Source of the DNA: Fimbriimonas sp.
GTDB taxonomy: Bacteria > Armatimonadota > Fimbriimonadia > Fimbriimonadales > Fimbriimonadaceae
Length of the DNA stretch: 64,000 nucleotides
Direction of reading: 5' to 3'
Assembly: GCA_029866005.1 (NCBI GenBank)
Contig: JARXAE010000024.1
Span: forward strand, 62,001 to 126,000
This document shows positions 16,552 through 25,353 of the stretch, piece after piece. The position numbers and the translations under genes were made by a program. Within the stretch, counting starts at the first letter, position 1. Every line of letters begins with the position of its first letter. The notes beneath the pieces were generated by a model, which was not told the origin of the DNA, made no database searches, and saw only the letters and a list, made by a program, of their open reading frames with translations.

Positions 16552-17495
16552 ATTGGAGAGAGCGCATCGTACAAGGGTCTTCACCCCGTTTTCGGAACCA
16601 CCCAGGCATTTCGCTTCAGGCCGCGCGGCGACTCGCAGAAAAATCCCTGCCAGATCAAGAGCCCGTTTTAGCGGGAAACTCGGGCTGTGCGCTAGTTTCT
16701 AAGCTTACATTTGATACAGAGTTGTTGGGAGTTTCATGTGGTCGAATTTCTGCGATTGGTGCCCAAAATGAACTCGATGCGATTGCGATCTCCCAAAAGG
16801 CGATAGACCTAGCCAACTCGATGGAGATTGAGCATTTGTCAGTACGCTGCGATGCAGATGATCAGATTTTGCTGGACGCTCTCCAAGCTTGCGGGTTCGA
16901 ACCTGTCGATGCAATCCTCACATTCACAAGGTCGCTCCGCAACTACTCACCAGTGGAGGTCGATCCGCAAATCCGATTGGCAACCGCAGATGATACAGAG
17001 GAGGTTGGTGAGATTGCCCGGACCGCGTTCTCGATAGACCGGTTCCATTCGGATCCCATGATCGACAACGAGCGAGCGAATGAACTCCACTATCAATGGG
17101 CGAAGAACTCTGTGCTTGGAACTGCCGCGGATGCGGTGGTCGTTGCGACGGATGCTCAAGACAAGCCGATCGGCTTTGTGACGTGTAAGTTGAACGCGGG
17201 CACCTTCGAGGCTCTCGGGAAATTCGTCGGAACGATTGTTTTGGTTGCCACATCGGACGCGGCGCGAGGACAAGGCTTCGGACAGCGAATGACAAAGCAA
17301 GCTTTGAACTGGTTTTTGCAGAGCGGAGTAGATATTGTCGAAGTCGGGACACAAGCTGTCAACAAGCCTGCGGCAAGACTCTACGAGAGCGCAGGGTTCC
17401 AACTGACCGACAATTCGGTTTCTTTGCGAAAATGGCTAGGAACCGGTTCATCTGTCGTGGAGACTGAAGCTGAATCTGCCAAAATCCTTTTGTAG
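16548..17495 (+). CDS. GNAT acetyltransferase, WecD-like
   Basis: This 315-residue protein has a WecD-like N-terminal half (LTFDTELLGVSCGRIS near residue 54, like FDSELFGF of dTDP-fucosamine acetyltransferase). A GNAT domain at residues 145-300 carries the acetyl-CoA loop TSDAARGQGFGQRMTKQAL near residue 234 and VNKPAARLYESAGFQ near residue 272. It probably N-acetylates a nucleotide-bound amino sugar made by the DegT aminotransferase encoded 13 bases downstream. The start overlaps the sugar transferase stop. Confidence 0.8.
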   Translation: MNWRERIVQGSSPRFRNHPGISLQAARRLAEKSLPDQEPVLAGNSGCALVSKLTFDTELLGVSCGRISAIGAQNELDAIAISQKAIDLANSMEIEHLSVRCDADDQILLDALQACGFEPVDAILTFTRSLRNYSPVEVDPQIRLATADDTEEVGEIARTAFSIDRFHSDPMIDNERANELHYQWAKNSVLGTAADAVVVATDAQDKPIGFVTCKLNAGTFEALGKFVGTIVLVATSDAARGQGFGQRMTKQALNWFLQSGVDIVEVGTQAVNKPAARLYESAGFQLTDNSVSLRKWLGTGSSVVETEAESAKILL

Positions 17496-17508
17496 GTAGC
17501 TGGCAAAC

Positions 17509-18684
17509 ATGACACAGACTTTTGCAATTCGGGATGAGTTTATTCCCTTTTCCCCTCCCTTGATCGAAGCGGACGATATCGCGGGCGTGGTGGACACCCT
17601 CAGCACTGATTGGATCACCACCGGACCAAAGACTCGTCGATTCCAAGAGGTTTTTTGCGAAACCTACGGCGCACCTGCCGCTCTCGCAGTGAACTCGTGT
17701 ACAGCTGGGCTCCATGTTGCGCTAGTCGTCTTGGGAGTAGGACCGGGGGACGAAGTTATTACGGTCTCGCACACTTTTTGTGCAACCGCCAATGTGATCG
17801 AACACGTTGGAGCAAAGCCAGTTCTGGTCGACATTGAGCCTGAGACCATGAACATGGACCCAGCAGCCTTTGAGGCAGCGATTACTCCGAGAACCAAAGC
17901 TGTCATCCCTGTTCACTATGCAGGGCATTCCGCCGAGATGGACACGATCAATGCGATTGCAAAAAAGCACGGTATCCACGTGATAGAAGATGCAGCCCAC
18001 CCAATCTCCGGTAAGTACAAGGGGGCTTTTGTCGGTTCGTCCGAAAACCCAACCTCATTCAGCTTCTACGCCACCAAGAATCTCACCACCGCCGAAGGTG
18101 GAATGCTGACGGGCACTCCGGAGTTCATTGAGAAGGCGCGTGTCGTTCACCTCCACGGAATGAGCAAAGATGCCCTGAAGCGGTACGAAAAAGGCGGATC
18201 TTGGAAGTATGAAGTCGTCCTACCTGGGTTCAAATACAACATGACCGATCTCCAAGCGGCGCTCGGTCTTACCCAGCTCGCAAAGCTTGATCGCTTCCAG
18301 GCGCGCCGCCGAGAAGTTGTTTCCCAATACTCCAAGGCACTTGGCGATCATCCTGCTTTCACGATTCCGGTTGAGAAGCCAGAAGTCGAATCGTCTTGGC
18401 ACCTCTACGTTCTTCGCCTGAACCTCGACCAGTTGACGATCGATCGAGATCAGTTCATTGACGAGTTGAAGGAGCGTAATGTAGGTACTTCAGTGCACTA
18501 CATCTCAGTTCATTTGCACCCGTTCTATGCGCAGAAGTACGGCTTTTCCCCAGAGTCTCTTCCCGTTACTTGGGATACCTACAACCGAATCATCAGCCTG
18601 CCACTTAACGTGAGGATAACAGACGAGGAAGTTGCCTACGTGATTGGTGCACTCAAGGATATTGCAGCAAAGTACACTCGATAG
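17509..18684 (+). CDS. DegT/DnrJ/EryC1/StrS-family sugar aminotransferase
   Basis: This 391-residue PLP enzyme has NSCTAGLHVALVVLGVGPGDE near residue 63 (21 residues in the protein, quoted in part), VIEDAAHPISG near residue 161 with the PLP-binding Asp, and the lysine that binds PLP in FYATKNLTTAEGG near residue 186. The family adds an amino group from glutamate to a keto-sugar nucleotide. Together with the preceding acetyltransferase it would make an N-acetylated amino sugar. Its stop is directly followed by the wecB start without a gap. Confidence 0.9.
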   Translation: MTQTFAIRDEFIPFSPPLIEADDIAGVVDTLSTDWITTGPKTRRFQEVFCETYGAPAALAVNSCTAGLHVALVVLGVGPGDEVITVSHTFCATANVIEHVGAKPVLVDIEPETMNMDPAAFEAAITPRTKAVIPVHYAGHSAEMDTINAIAKKHGIHVIEDAAHPISGKYKGAFVGSSENPTSFSFYATKNLTTAEGGMLTGTPEFIEKARVVHLHGMSKDALKRYEKGGSWKYEVVLPGFKYNMTDLQAALGLTQLAKLDRFQARRREVVSQYSKALGDHPAFTIPVEKPEVESSWHLYVLRLNLDQLTIDRDQFIDELKERNVGTSVHYISVHLHPFYAQKYGFSPESLPVTWDTYNRIISLPLNVRITDEEVAYVIGALKDIAAKYTR

Positions 18685-19785
18685 GTGGGCAAACCAAGAG
18701 TTGTTCTAGTCGTTGGAACGCGGCCGGATGCGATTAAAACGCTTCCGGTCGTGATCGCACTTCAGAAGGAGCAGTCACTCGAAACAGTTCTTGTTTCGAC
18801 AGGACAGCACCGAGAGATGCTTCAACAGGTTTTCCATACGTTTGGAGTGCAACCGGATCGTGACTTGGGGCTGATGAAGCACGGTCAATCACTTGGAGAG
18901 CTAACAGGGCGGATGTCTTTAGCTCTTGATGAGCTCTTTAAGGAATTGAAGCCACAGTTTGTGATCGCTCAAGGAGACACAACAACAACGTTCGTAGCAG
19001 GTCTGTCGGCATTCTACAACCAGATTCCTTTTGGCCACGTCGAGGCAGGACTCCGAACGCATAACGTCTTTGATCCGTTTCCAGAAGAATTCAACCGCCA
19101 GGCAGTCGGTCTCTTTGCCACTCACCATTACGCACCGACCGAGCTCTCGGCGTCCAATCTCCGCCGAGAGCACGTGGCGGATGAGAAAATCTTCGTCACA
19201 GGAAACACTGGGATCGACGCTGTCCTCATGGTCGCGGAGCGCGAACCGCAGACTTGGTTCCCTGAACACGCTGGTCGAGTCATTCTGATGACGATGCACC
19301 GCCGAGAGAACTGGGGAGACCCCATGGCGACATGCGCTAAAGCCGCACGGCAACTCGTTGATGAGCACCCAGACACCCTCCTCGCAGTACCAATGCACCG
19401 CAATCCGATTGTTCGCGAAGTATTGGAGCAAGAACTCGGCGGCCACGACCGCATTCACTTGATCGAACCGCCAGAATATGCTCGATTTACAAAGCTGATC
19501 CAGCGGGCAAACTTGATCCTTACTGACTCAGGTGGAGTACAGGAAGAGGCCCCAAGTTTTGGCATCCCCATTCTGGTGCTCCGAAACACCACCGAGCGTC
19601 CCGAAGGTGTCGATGCGGGTTGCGCCAAGCTGATCGGCACCAATCCGGAAGCACTGCTCAGTGAGGGGACGAGACTACTGAACGACAAAGTTGTTTATTC
19701 GGAAATGAGCCAGGTAAAGAGCCCTTACGGCGAGGGCAAGGCTTCGGCCATGATTGTCGAAGCCATCAAGAACTACTTCGCTTGA
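18685..19785 (+). CDS. wecB: UDP-N-acetylglucosamine 2-epimerase (non-hydrolysing)
   Basis: This 366-residue protein begins with GTG on the base after the upstream stop. The family signatures are VVGTRPDAIKTLPVV near residue 8, STGQHREMLQQVFHTFG near residue 38, HVEAGLRTHNVFDPFPEE near residue 114, and TDSGGVQEEAPSFGIP near residue 275. WecB interconverts UDP-GlcNAc and UDP-ManNAc, a precursor for surface polysaccharides. It closes the six-gene run. Its 3' end overlaps the convergent dinB-like gene by 13 bases. Confidence 0.92.
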   Translation: MGKPRVVLVVGTRPDAIKTLPVVIALQKEQSLETVLVSTGQHREMLQQVFHTFGVQPDRDLGLMKHGQSLGELTGRMSLALDELFKELKPQFVIAQGDTTTTFVAGLSAFYNQIPFGHVEAGLRTHNVFDPFPEEFNRQAVGLFATHHYAPTELSASNLRREHVADEKIFVTGNTGIDAVLMVAEREPQTWFPEHAGRVILMTMHRRENWGDPMATCAKAARQLVDEHPDTLLAVPMHRNPIVREVLEQELGGHDRIHLIEPPEYARFTKLIQRANLILTDSGGVQEEAPSFGIPILVLRNTTERPEGVDAGCAKLIGTNPEALLSEGTRLLNDKVVYSEMSQVKSPYGEGKASAMIVEAIKNYFA

Positions 19786-20291
19786 CGTTTCCACATTTCG
19801 TGGAGCAGCACGCATTGGCCGCCATGATAGCTATCATGCTCCACGATGTGGGCTACGATCCAGCGAAACGTGAGGGTTCCCCACGTGCGTTGAAACTCTC
19901 GTCGTGGATCCGGCTCTTGGCGAATGAGCTCGGTCATTTGCCTTCTTGTTGTTTGCAGGATCTCTAGATACCATGCGAACGGCTGATTCGGGGGAGTTGG
20001 CCAATTCACGTTATCTTGGTCCAGCTGGGAGTCGTACGCAACTGCCGGGTGCTCGGCATCGAGCTCTGAGTCTGCTGCGAATTTTTTGATCCAGTAAAGA
20101 TCGCAGCAGGCCATGTGGAGCATGATTCCGCCAATGCTTGGCCCGTTCGAGAAGGGCTGCCAGAACATGGCTTCCAGCGGCGGTTCTCCGAGGTTCTCCA
20201 ACCACTCTCTTGACCCGTCCTCCCAGGTCGCAATCAGAGTTCCGATTTCTGGTTCAAATCCGTTGACCGGGGCAACATCTAAGTTTTTCAT
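19773..20291 (-). CDS. DinB-family protein
   Basis: This 172-residue protein has the four-helix DinB/YfiT-like fold. Three metal-ligand histidines are plausible: HMACCDLYWIKKF near residue 57, where the first His sits, and HIVEHDSYHGGQ near residue 151, where the pattern H-x3-H is typical of the family. Members are metal-dependent, often thiol transferases (bacillithiol or mycothiol S-transferases), but many are uncharacterised. It starts on the last base of the HerA-like gene, so it is translated from the same message. Confidence 0.8.
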   Translation of the reverse strand: MKNLDVAPVNGFEPEIGTLIATWEDGSREWLENLGEPPLEAMFWQPFSNGPSIGGIMLHMACCDLYWIKKFAADSELDAEHPAVAYDSQLDQDNVNWPTPPNQPFAWYLEILQTTRRQMTELIRQEPDPRREFQRTWGTLTFRWIVAHIVEHDSYHGGQCVLLHEMWKRQAK

Positions 20292-21781
20292 TAGCGTCTC
20301 CTTCGCGATGCGCCGCCGAGGATACCGCCCATGATGCTTCCAAGTACTCCTCGAACAATTTGGCGACCGAGCTGGCTTCCGGCGGCGCGCATCGTGGACT
20401 TGACGACCGATTCGAGAATCGAGTCGGTACGCCTCGCCGGCGCTTGTCTGAGTTCCGGAATCTTGTGCTGAGCTTCTTCTTGAGCCTCTTGAGCCCTTCT
20501 GGTTAACTCCTCGTACGCACTGTCCCGGTCGACGCCTTGCGAGTACCGGCGATGAAGCGACGAGGCGTTGATCACGTCTTCGCGCTCTGCATCGGTGACT
20601 GCTCCGAGCCGGCTAAGAGGGGGCTTGATGAAGACCCGCTCAACGACTGTAGGTGTTCCATCAGCGGCGAGGGTACTCACGAGGGCTTCGCCGATACCAA
20701 GTTCAGTGATAACCTCCTTCGTATCAAAATCTGGATTTTGTCGGAATGTCTCTGCCGCGGTTTTGACTGCCTTCTGATCGCGCGGCGTAAAGGCCCTGAG
20801 CGCGTGTTGGAAGCGATTACTAAGCTGACTAAGAACGGAATCTGGGATATCCAGCGGATGCTGGGTGACGAAGAAGATGCCAACACCTTTGGAACGGATC
20901 AGGCGAACAACTTGCTCAACCTTGGTGAGTAGCGCTTCGGGTGCGTCAGTGAACAAAAGGTGCGCCTCGTCAAAGAAGAAGACAAGCTTTGGCTGATCCA
21001 GGTCGCCTGCTTCAGGCAAGTTCTCGAAAAGCTCACTGAGGAGCCAGAGGAGGAAGGAGGCGTAGAGCTTTGGCGACAGCATCAGTTTGTCGGCAGCGAG
21101 GACGTTGATGATCCCCCGCCCGTCGGATGCGCGCTGGAGAAGATCCATCACGTTGAGCGCGGGTTCACCGAAGAAGATCTCTCCGCCCTGCTCTTCAAGC
21201 ACTAGCAACTCGCGTTGAATTGCACCAATCGAAGTGCTCGTAACGTTGCCGTATTCTCCTCGAATCGACTCTGCATTTTCGGCCATCCAAGACAAAATCG
21301 ACTTGAGGTCCTTCATGTCGAGGAGTAGTAACCCGCCATCGTCAGCGATTTTGAAGGCGATGCTCAGTATTCCTTCCTGTGTGTCGTTGAGGCCGAGCAT
21401 CCTGCTGATCAGTAGGGGCCCCATCTCACTGATGGTCGCGCGGATCTGGGTTCCTTTCTCGCCAAACACGTCCCAAAGTGCGACTGTTGACGAGCGATAA
21501 TTGAGAGGAGCAAGACCTAGCTGTTCCGCCCTGGCTTCGATCTTGGAGTTGCCGCCTCCGGTTTGTGACAGACCCGCGAGATCACCTTTTACGTCGGCCA
21601 TGAAGACGGGCACACCAATCTCGGCGAGACCTTCCGCAATCGATTGAAGGGTAACTGTCTTTCCCGTTCCTGTGGCTCCCGCGATTAAGCCGTGGCGATT
21701 GCAAAACTTGGGCAGAATGAACGCGTCATTTTGCTTCTTATCCGAAGTCTTGCCTACGAGAATGCCGGGAAGATTTGCCAC
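20291..21781 (-). CDS. HerA/FtsK-superfamily ATPase (DUF853 type)
   Basis: Read from GTG 21781 the protein has 496 residues. The frame stays open to 21940 but would then run through the tRNA-Pro gene. The Walker A loop is AGATGTGKTV at about residue 34, preceded by LPKFCNRHGLI. Walker B is KLVFFFDEAHLLF near residue 260, and FVTQHPLDIPDSVLSQL and NRFQHALRAFTPRDQ follow as in DUF853 (YjgR) proteins. The last 100 residues are a charged helix, then a Gly-rich and Arg-rich tail ending GGASRRRR. HerA-like ATPases move DNA, but the role of this subgroup is not established. Confidence 0.8.
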   Translation of the reverse strand: MANLPGILVGKTSDKKQNDAFILPKFCNRHGLIAGATGTGKTVTLQSIAEGLAEIGVPVFMADVKGDLAGLSQTGGGNSKIEARAEQLGLAPLNYRSSTVALWDVFGEKGTQIRATISEMGPLLISRMLGLNDTQEGILSIAFKIADDGGLLLLDMKDLKSILSWMAENAESIRGEYGNVTSTSIGAIQRELLVLEEQGGEIFFGEPALNVMDLLQRASDGRGIINVLAADKLMLSPKLYASFLLWLLSELFENLPEAGDLDQPKLVFFFDEAHLLFTDAPEALLTKVEQVVRLIRSKGVGIFFVTQHPLDIPDSVLSQLSNRFQHALRAFTPRDQKAVKTAAETFRQNPDFDTKEVITELGIGEALVSTLAADGTPTVVERVFIKPPLSRLGAVTDAEREDVINASSLHRRYSQGVDRDSAYEELTRRAQEAQEEAQHKIPELRQAPARRTDSILESVVKSTMRAAGSQLGRQIVRGVLGSIMGGILGGASRRRR

Positions 21782-21812
21782 AACGACACACAGTTTACTT
21801 GGGAACAGTGTG

Positions 21813-21889
21813 TGGTCGGGATGACAGGATTTGAACCTGCGACCTCCGCGTTCCGAACACGGCGCTCTACCAAGCTGAGCCACATCCCG
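21813..21889 (-). tRNA. tRNA-Pro (anticodon CGG)
   Basis: The minus strand begins CGGGATG and ends CATCCCG-A-CCA with encoded CCA. The anticodon arm is CCGTG-TTCGGAA-CGCGG (anticodon CGG), and the T loop is TTCAAAT. It is the second proline tRNA in the window and sits seven bases downstream of tRNA-Thr, so both are probably cut from one transcript. Confidence 0.95.
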
Positions 21890-21895
21890 AAAAAC

Positions 21896-21970
21896 TGGAG
21901 CCTCAGACGGGAATCGAACCCGTGACCTCTTCATTACCAATGAAGTGCTCTACCGCTGAGCTACTGAGGC
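21896..21970 (-). tRNA. tRNA-Thr (anticodon GGT)
   Basis: The minus strand begins GCCTCAG and ends CTGAGGC-T-CCA. The anticodon arm is CTTCA-TTGGTAA-TGAAG (anticodon GGT) and the T loop TTCGATT. The 75-base gene includes the CCA and precedes tRNA-Pro(CGG) on the same strand. Confidence 0.95.
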
Positions 21971-22010
21971 GTAAGGTCAAAGAGTATACCCACCGCTCGG
22001 AAATCTGGTC

Positions 22011-22016
22011 TACAAT
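22011..22016 (+). promoter_or_regulatory. Probable leaderless -10 box for the YCII-domain gene
   Basis: TACAAT is followed by six bases and ATG 22023. No ribosome binding site is present. Confidence 0.55.
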
Positions 22017-22022
22017 GGGCTT

Positions 22023-22646
22023 ATGCTTACGAGCCTAATTGCAAGTGTTTTGTTCGTCCAAAAGACCAAAGTGGTGGAACCCCAACTCTGGTTCATGTTC
22101 TTTTTGAAAGGCGACGGAAAGCGACCGAGTGATCCAAAGGAGCTTGAGAAGATGCAGGCTGACCATATCCAGAATTTGCAAACTCAAGGTGGTTTGGGAC
22201 ACCTCTTGGCGGCAGGTCCGCTCACCGATCCGACGCAATTACGAAGGGGGATCACCGTTGCCGTCGCCAAGAATCGCGACGAAGTCGAGTCGTTCTTCAA
22301 AACCGACGCGTTTGTCAAAGCGGGAATCATGTCGGTCACCGCCGCCGCGTGGGAGACCGGTCATGCGCGGTTCAATCCTAACTACGACAAGAATGCGGTG
22401 GAAGAATACGAGTTACTCATCACAACTCAGGGTCTGATGCGCGGAACGCGAAACTCGCTGAGGAGCTTTGCCGTCGGAGGAAGAACTGAACACACTCCCT
22501 CCGAGAAGTATCAGTTTCTGGGTGAGGTTTGGATTTCACGCAAAGTCGATCACGACAAGCTCATCACGGCCCTTGATGGAACCTCTGCTCCACGGGAGAT
22601 CATCCCGCTTTGGATGGCCAAAGACATACTTAAACCAAAGGATTGA
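22023..22646 (+). CDS. YCII-related domain protein with short N-terminal hydrophobic segment
   Basis: This 207-residue protein starts with a weak signal-like stretch (MLTSLIASVLFVQ). Residues 20-115 resemble a YciI-type domain: FMFFLKGDG, HIQNLQTQGGLGHLLAAGPL with the conserved His, and DEVESFFKTDAFVKAGIMS. The last 70 residues could be a second, diverged copy (YQFLGEVWISRKVDHDKLI). YciI proteins are small ferredoxin-like dimers of mostly unknown role. The gene stands alone behind a leaderless-type promoter, and its end overlaps the convergent dioxygenase gene by 17 bases. Confidence 0.65.
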   Translation: MLTSLIASVLFVQKTKVVEPQLWFMFFLKGDGKRPSDPKELEKMQADHIQNLQTQGGLGHLLAAGPLTDPTQLRRGITVAVAKNRDEVESFFKTDAFVKAGIMSVTAAAWETGHARFNPNYDKNAVEEYELLITTQGLMRGTRNSLRSFAVGGRTEHTPSEKYQFLGEVWISRKVDHDKLITALDGTSAPREIIPLWMAKDILKPKD

Positions 22647-23445
22647 TCTCGCTCGCCGCCTTGTCCCCGGCCCTCAATCCTGGAAACCAAGTTGCGAGAT
22701 CATTCTCGCGCTGAGGGGAATCTGGCTGGCTGATGACCGCCCCATCCTCGAAGTAAATGATGGTCATCACTTCTCGGGTGGTTGTGTGGGAAGCATTTCC
22801 GGGCGCGCCGTGAATGCACCATCCGTTATGGAAAGTTGCATCGCCGGCCGTCATATCACCAGCGGAAACGACTTCGAACCCGTTTGTTTGTATCCTGTTT
22901 TCAAGTTCCGTGTCGCTGTCATCGGAGATGTTCATCGGACCAAGATAGCCAAGGGACTGAGATCCGTTGGCGAAGTTGAGCGTTCCCATCTCTTTGCTGG
23001 CATCAACCAGGGGCATCCAGAGCGTTACGCACCTTACGCCGTCCAAGGGCCAGTACTGTTGATCTTGGTGCCACGGCGTTGGGCCACCTTGGGGTTCCTT
23101 ATACAGCGCTTGATCGTGGTAGACACGAACCCGCTCGACTCCCATCAGCTTTGCCGCGACTCCTGCAAATCGCTTTGACAGGGTAAATCTCCTTACCTGT
23201 TCATCCATCAGCCACAGATTCATATGTTGTATGAAAGCCTTTCCATAGGTATCTCGTTCCTCCATTGGCTTGTAGTTTTTGGCGTACTCGGTCGTGAGCG
23301 TGGTGATCGGTTGTCGATAGGCATCCACCTCAGTCGGGCTGGCTAAGCCACGAATCAGCGCCCAGCCATTTTGCTGGTAGTGATCGACAGATTCTGGTTT
23401 GAGTGGGTACTCACTCTCAAGCGAAGGAAGGTTCGAGTTGTTCAT
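22630..23445 (-). CDS. Phytanoyl-CoA dioxygenase family protein (Fe(II)/2-oxoglutarate)
   Basis: Reading from ATG 23445 gives 271 residues. The iron site is visible: His-x-Asp in WHQDQQYW near residue 131 and the distal His in CIHGAPGNAS near residue 219, with an Arg ten residues later (TREVMTIIYFED) for 2-oxoglutarate. FDRAL-like elements are replaced by YHDQALYKEPQGGPTPWHQD. Members hydroxylate small molecules; the substrate is unknown. It is divergent from an AraC-type regulator with 57 bases between the starts, which suggests control by that regulator. Confidence 0.85.
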   Translation of the reverse strand: MNNSNLPSLESEYPLKPESVDHYQQNGWALIRGLASPTEVDAYRQPITTLTTEYAKNYKPMEERDTYGKAFIQHMNLWLMDEQVRRFTLSKRFAGVAAKLMGVERVRVYHDQALYKEPQGGPTPWHQDQQYWPLDGVRCVTLWMPLVDASKEMGTLNFANGSQSLGYLGPMNISDDSDTELENRIQTNGFEVVSAGDMTAGDATFHNGWCIHGAPGNASHTTTREVMTIIYFEDGAVISQPDSPQRENDLATWFPGLRAGDKAASEINPLV

Positions 23446-23478
23446 TACGAATAGTGTTGCAAACAGATCTGGAAGTAA

Positions 23479-23495
23479 ACCATTGCTATAATGGT
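23479..23495. promoter_or_regulatory. Inverted repeat over the -10 box between the dioxygenase and AraC genes
   Basis: ACCATT-N5-AATGGT encloses TATAAT (23487-23492), the best -10 box for the AraC-type gene, whose ATG is at 23503. The symmetry is what an autoregulatory site would look like, but AraC proteins usually bind direct repeats, so this is tentative. Confidence 0.35.
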
Positions 23496-23502
23496 ATGAA
23501 TC

Positions 23503-24348
23503 ATGTCTGAAATGGGAACAATGGAACGACATCACCGACTGGTTACATCTCCGGTCCAGACTCCTATTGGCTCATTGCTACTGGGCGGACTTTGGCTGTT
23601 TGGACATGGCGTAAATCCCACCGGGCGACTTCGAAGCTATGATGGAGCAGCGCTCGTTCTGGTAACTCGCGGAGAAGGCTTGTACAAAGATGCGTCACGT
23701 AAAAAGCAAACGGTGAAACAGGGTGACGCTATTCTTGTATTTCCTGGGACTCCTCACTGGTACGGCCCTCAGAAGGGGCAGATTTGGGACGAGGTTTATG
23801 TCGCGTTCGACGGTCCCCTTTTTGATGCCTGGTTCCGAAGCGGACTGCTATCACCAGAGAACCCCATCCGGCACCTCGGTTCTTCCATTGACGATAAGGC
23901 TTCATGGCTCCTGCTATGGATCGAAAGATTCGTTGAGATGAGCGACCAGAAGCAACAACTTCAGGCACTCGTCGCACTGATGGGTCTTGTCTCCGAGATT
24001 GCGCTTGGCGAGGGAATGCGCCCTTCTGAGCAGAATACTTGGCTAGGGAAAGCTCAGAGCATTCTGTGCCAAGACCTTCGCGAGGAAATCGATCTCACCA
24101 AGGTCGCGAAAGAAATGGGAATGAGTTACGAGGCCTTTCGAAAGCGATTCCTTGCTTACGCAGGAGTCTCCCCTCTTCGTTTCAGAAACGGACGAAAGAT
24201 TGAGGCTGCGAAGCAACTGATTCGTTATTCACCCCAAACCTCCAACAAGGAGATCGCTGACGCGCTTGGCTTCAGCGATGAGTTCCACTTCAGCAAACGG
24301 TTCCGTCAGATCGCTGGCGTGACACCGCAGGCGTTCAGACGGAGCTGA
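23503..24348 (+). CDS. AraC-family transcriptional regulator
   Basis: This 281-residue protein has an N-terminal cupin-like sensor domain (ALVLVTRGEGLYKDA, KQGDAILVFPGTPHWYGP), which is the AraC-type ligand-binding barrel. The C-terminal two-helix-turn-helix DNA-binding domain at residues 180-281 includes DLTKVAKEMGMSYEAFRKRF and the family signature SNKEIADALGFSDEFHFSKRF. It is divergent from the dioxygenase gene and convergent with a GHL10 glycosidase-like gene, both plausible targets. The -10 box ends ten bases before the ATG. Its 3' end overlaps the convergent gene by 14 bases. Confidence 0.88.
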   Translation: MSEMGTMERHHRLVTSPVQTPIGSLLLGGLWLFGHGVNPTGRLRSYDGAALVLVTRGEGLYKDASRKKQTVKQGDAILVFPGTPHWYGPQKGQIWDEVYVAFDGPLFDAWFRSGLLSPENPIRHLGSSIDDKASWLLLWIERFVEMSDQKQQLQALVALMGLVSEIALGEGMRPSEQNTWLGKAQSILCQDLREEIDLTKVAKEMGMSYEAFRKRFLAYAGVSPLRFRNGRKIEAAKQLIRYSPQTSNKEIADALGFSDEFHFSKRFRQIAGVTPQAFRRS

Positions 24349-25306
24349 CGAAGTCCCGAAAAACTCGCCAGTACTCATCGGAAACATCGCCAAACAAGGA
24401 AACTCCCGCTCCGCCACGTTGGTGGACGATTTGTAATGCTTGGGAAAACTCCGCAGGGTTTCCGAAGGCGGGCATGTATAATCCGGCACAGATCGGCACT
24501 GGTGTGGCAGCGATGTTCTCAAGCATGCACTTCCCAATCCAGTCCACTTGCTCATTGTAGAAGCTGTGGTAGATCATCGGACAGAAAAGATCTAGGGTCC
24601 ACTTGTCCCAGTCTTGGCGACAGATTTTCCGCGCCATTGATGGAGTTGGAAACACAGCAGCCGTAATCTCCTTGCCATATTCATGTACAAAGCGGGTGAC
24701 CTGGTCAACCAAGGTCGTCACAGACTTGTATCGATAGTGTAACCAATCCTGGTTATGACTGGGGTCTGTCAGATCCAGCGGATCCCAACCCATATCCGCC
24801 CGGACAACCTCTCTGACTCGCTCCGAGTAATCAAAGTCGTAATCAGCCATTTCCTCCGATTGGTCGAGACCGTACTCCTTCCAAAGCCCGACGGGAAGGA
24901 TAACATCTGGGTAACGGACATAGTCCAAGTGCACCCCCTGGACAAGAGGATGCTCCGCCAACCTCTGCGCCCTTGCTGTGATGTGGTCGCGCACTTCTGG
25001 AAGAATCGGTGAAAGCCAGCGGTAGTAGTGGACATATGGAGGATCAGTGAGGGACGATTTGCCCGAGCGCGACACCATGTACCAATCTGGGTGTTGCTCC
25101 CTTACCTCGGGTTCACGGCAGTTGGTGGTGATCATCCAACAATGCAATTCCAAGCCGCATGACCGAACAATCTGGAACTCTCGATCATCGATACCGTCGG
25201 CAAGAAAGACACCCGTGATTCCGTTCGCACGGAGTTGTGAATACTTTTCGGTCAAAGCCTCATCAGTTGCCGTCCGGTCAATACTCGTCCACACCCAGAA
25301 CTTCAT
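24335..25306 (-). CDS. GHL10-type glycoside hydrolase-like protein
   Basis: Reading from ATG 25306 gives 323 residues. It resembles the family 10-like glycosyl hydrolase-like proteins (GHL10/DUF187, TIM barrel): QRLAEHPLVQGVHLDYVRYPD near residue 115 (quoted in part), DPSHNQDWLHYRYKSVTTLV, and DLFCPMIYHSFY. HLDYVRYP carries the conserved Asp and Arg of the group. There is no signal peptide. The substrate is unknown. The start is six bases downstream of a CATAAT box. Confidence 0.75.
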   Translation of the reverse strand: MKFWVWTSIDRTATDEALTEKYSQLRANGITGVFLADGIDDREFQIVRSCGLELHCWMITTNCREPEVREQHPDWYMVSRSGKSSLTDPPYVHYYRWLSPILPEVRDHITARAQRLAEHPLVQGVHLDYVRYPDVILPVGLWKEYGLDQSEEMADYDFDYSERVREVVRADMGWDPLDLTDPSHNQDWLHYRYKSVTTLVDQVTRFVHEYGKEITAAVFPTPSMARKICRQDWDKWTLDLFCPMIYHSFYNEQVDWIGKCMLENIAATPVPICAGLYMPAFGNPAEFSQALQIVHQRGGAGVSLFGDVSDEYWRVFRDFVSSV

Positions 25307-25312
25307 GGGGTG

Positions 25313-25318
25313 ATTATG
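25313..25318 (-). promoter_or_regulatory. Probable leaderless -10 box for the GHL10-like gene
   Basis: On the minus strand CATAAT is followed by six bases and ATG 25306. Confidence 0.5.
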
Positions 25319-25353
25319 AGCAATCGAATCGCCCAAGGGAGTAAAAGATTAGG

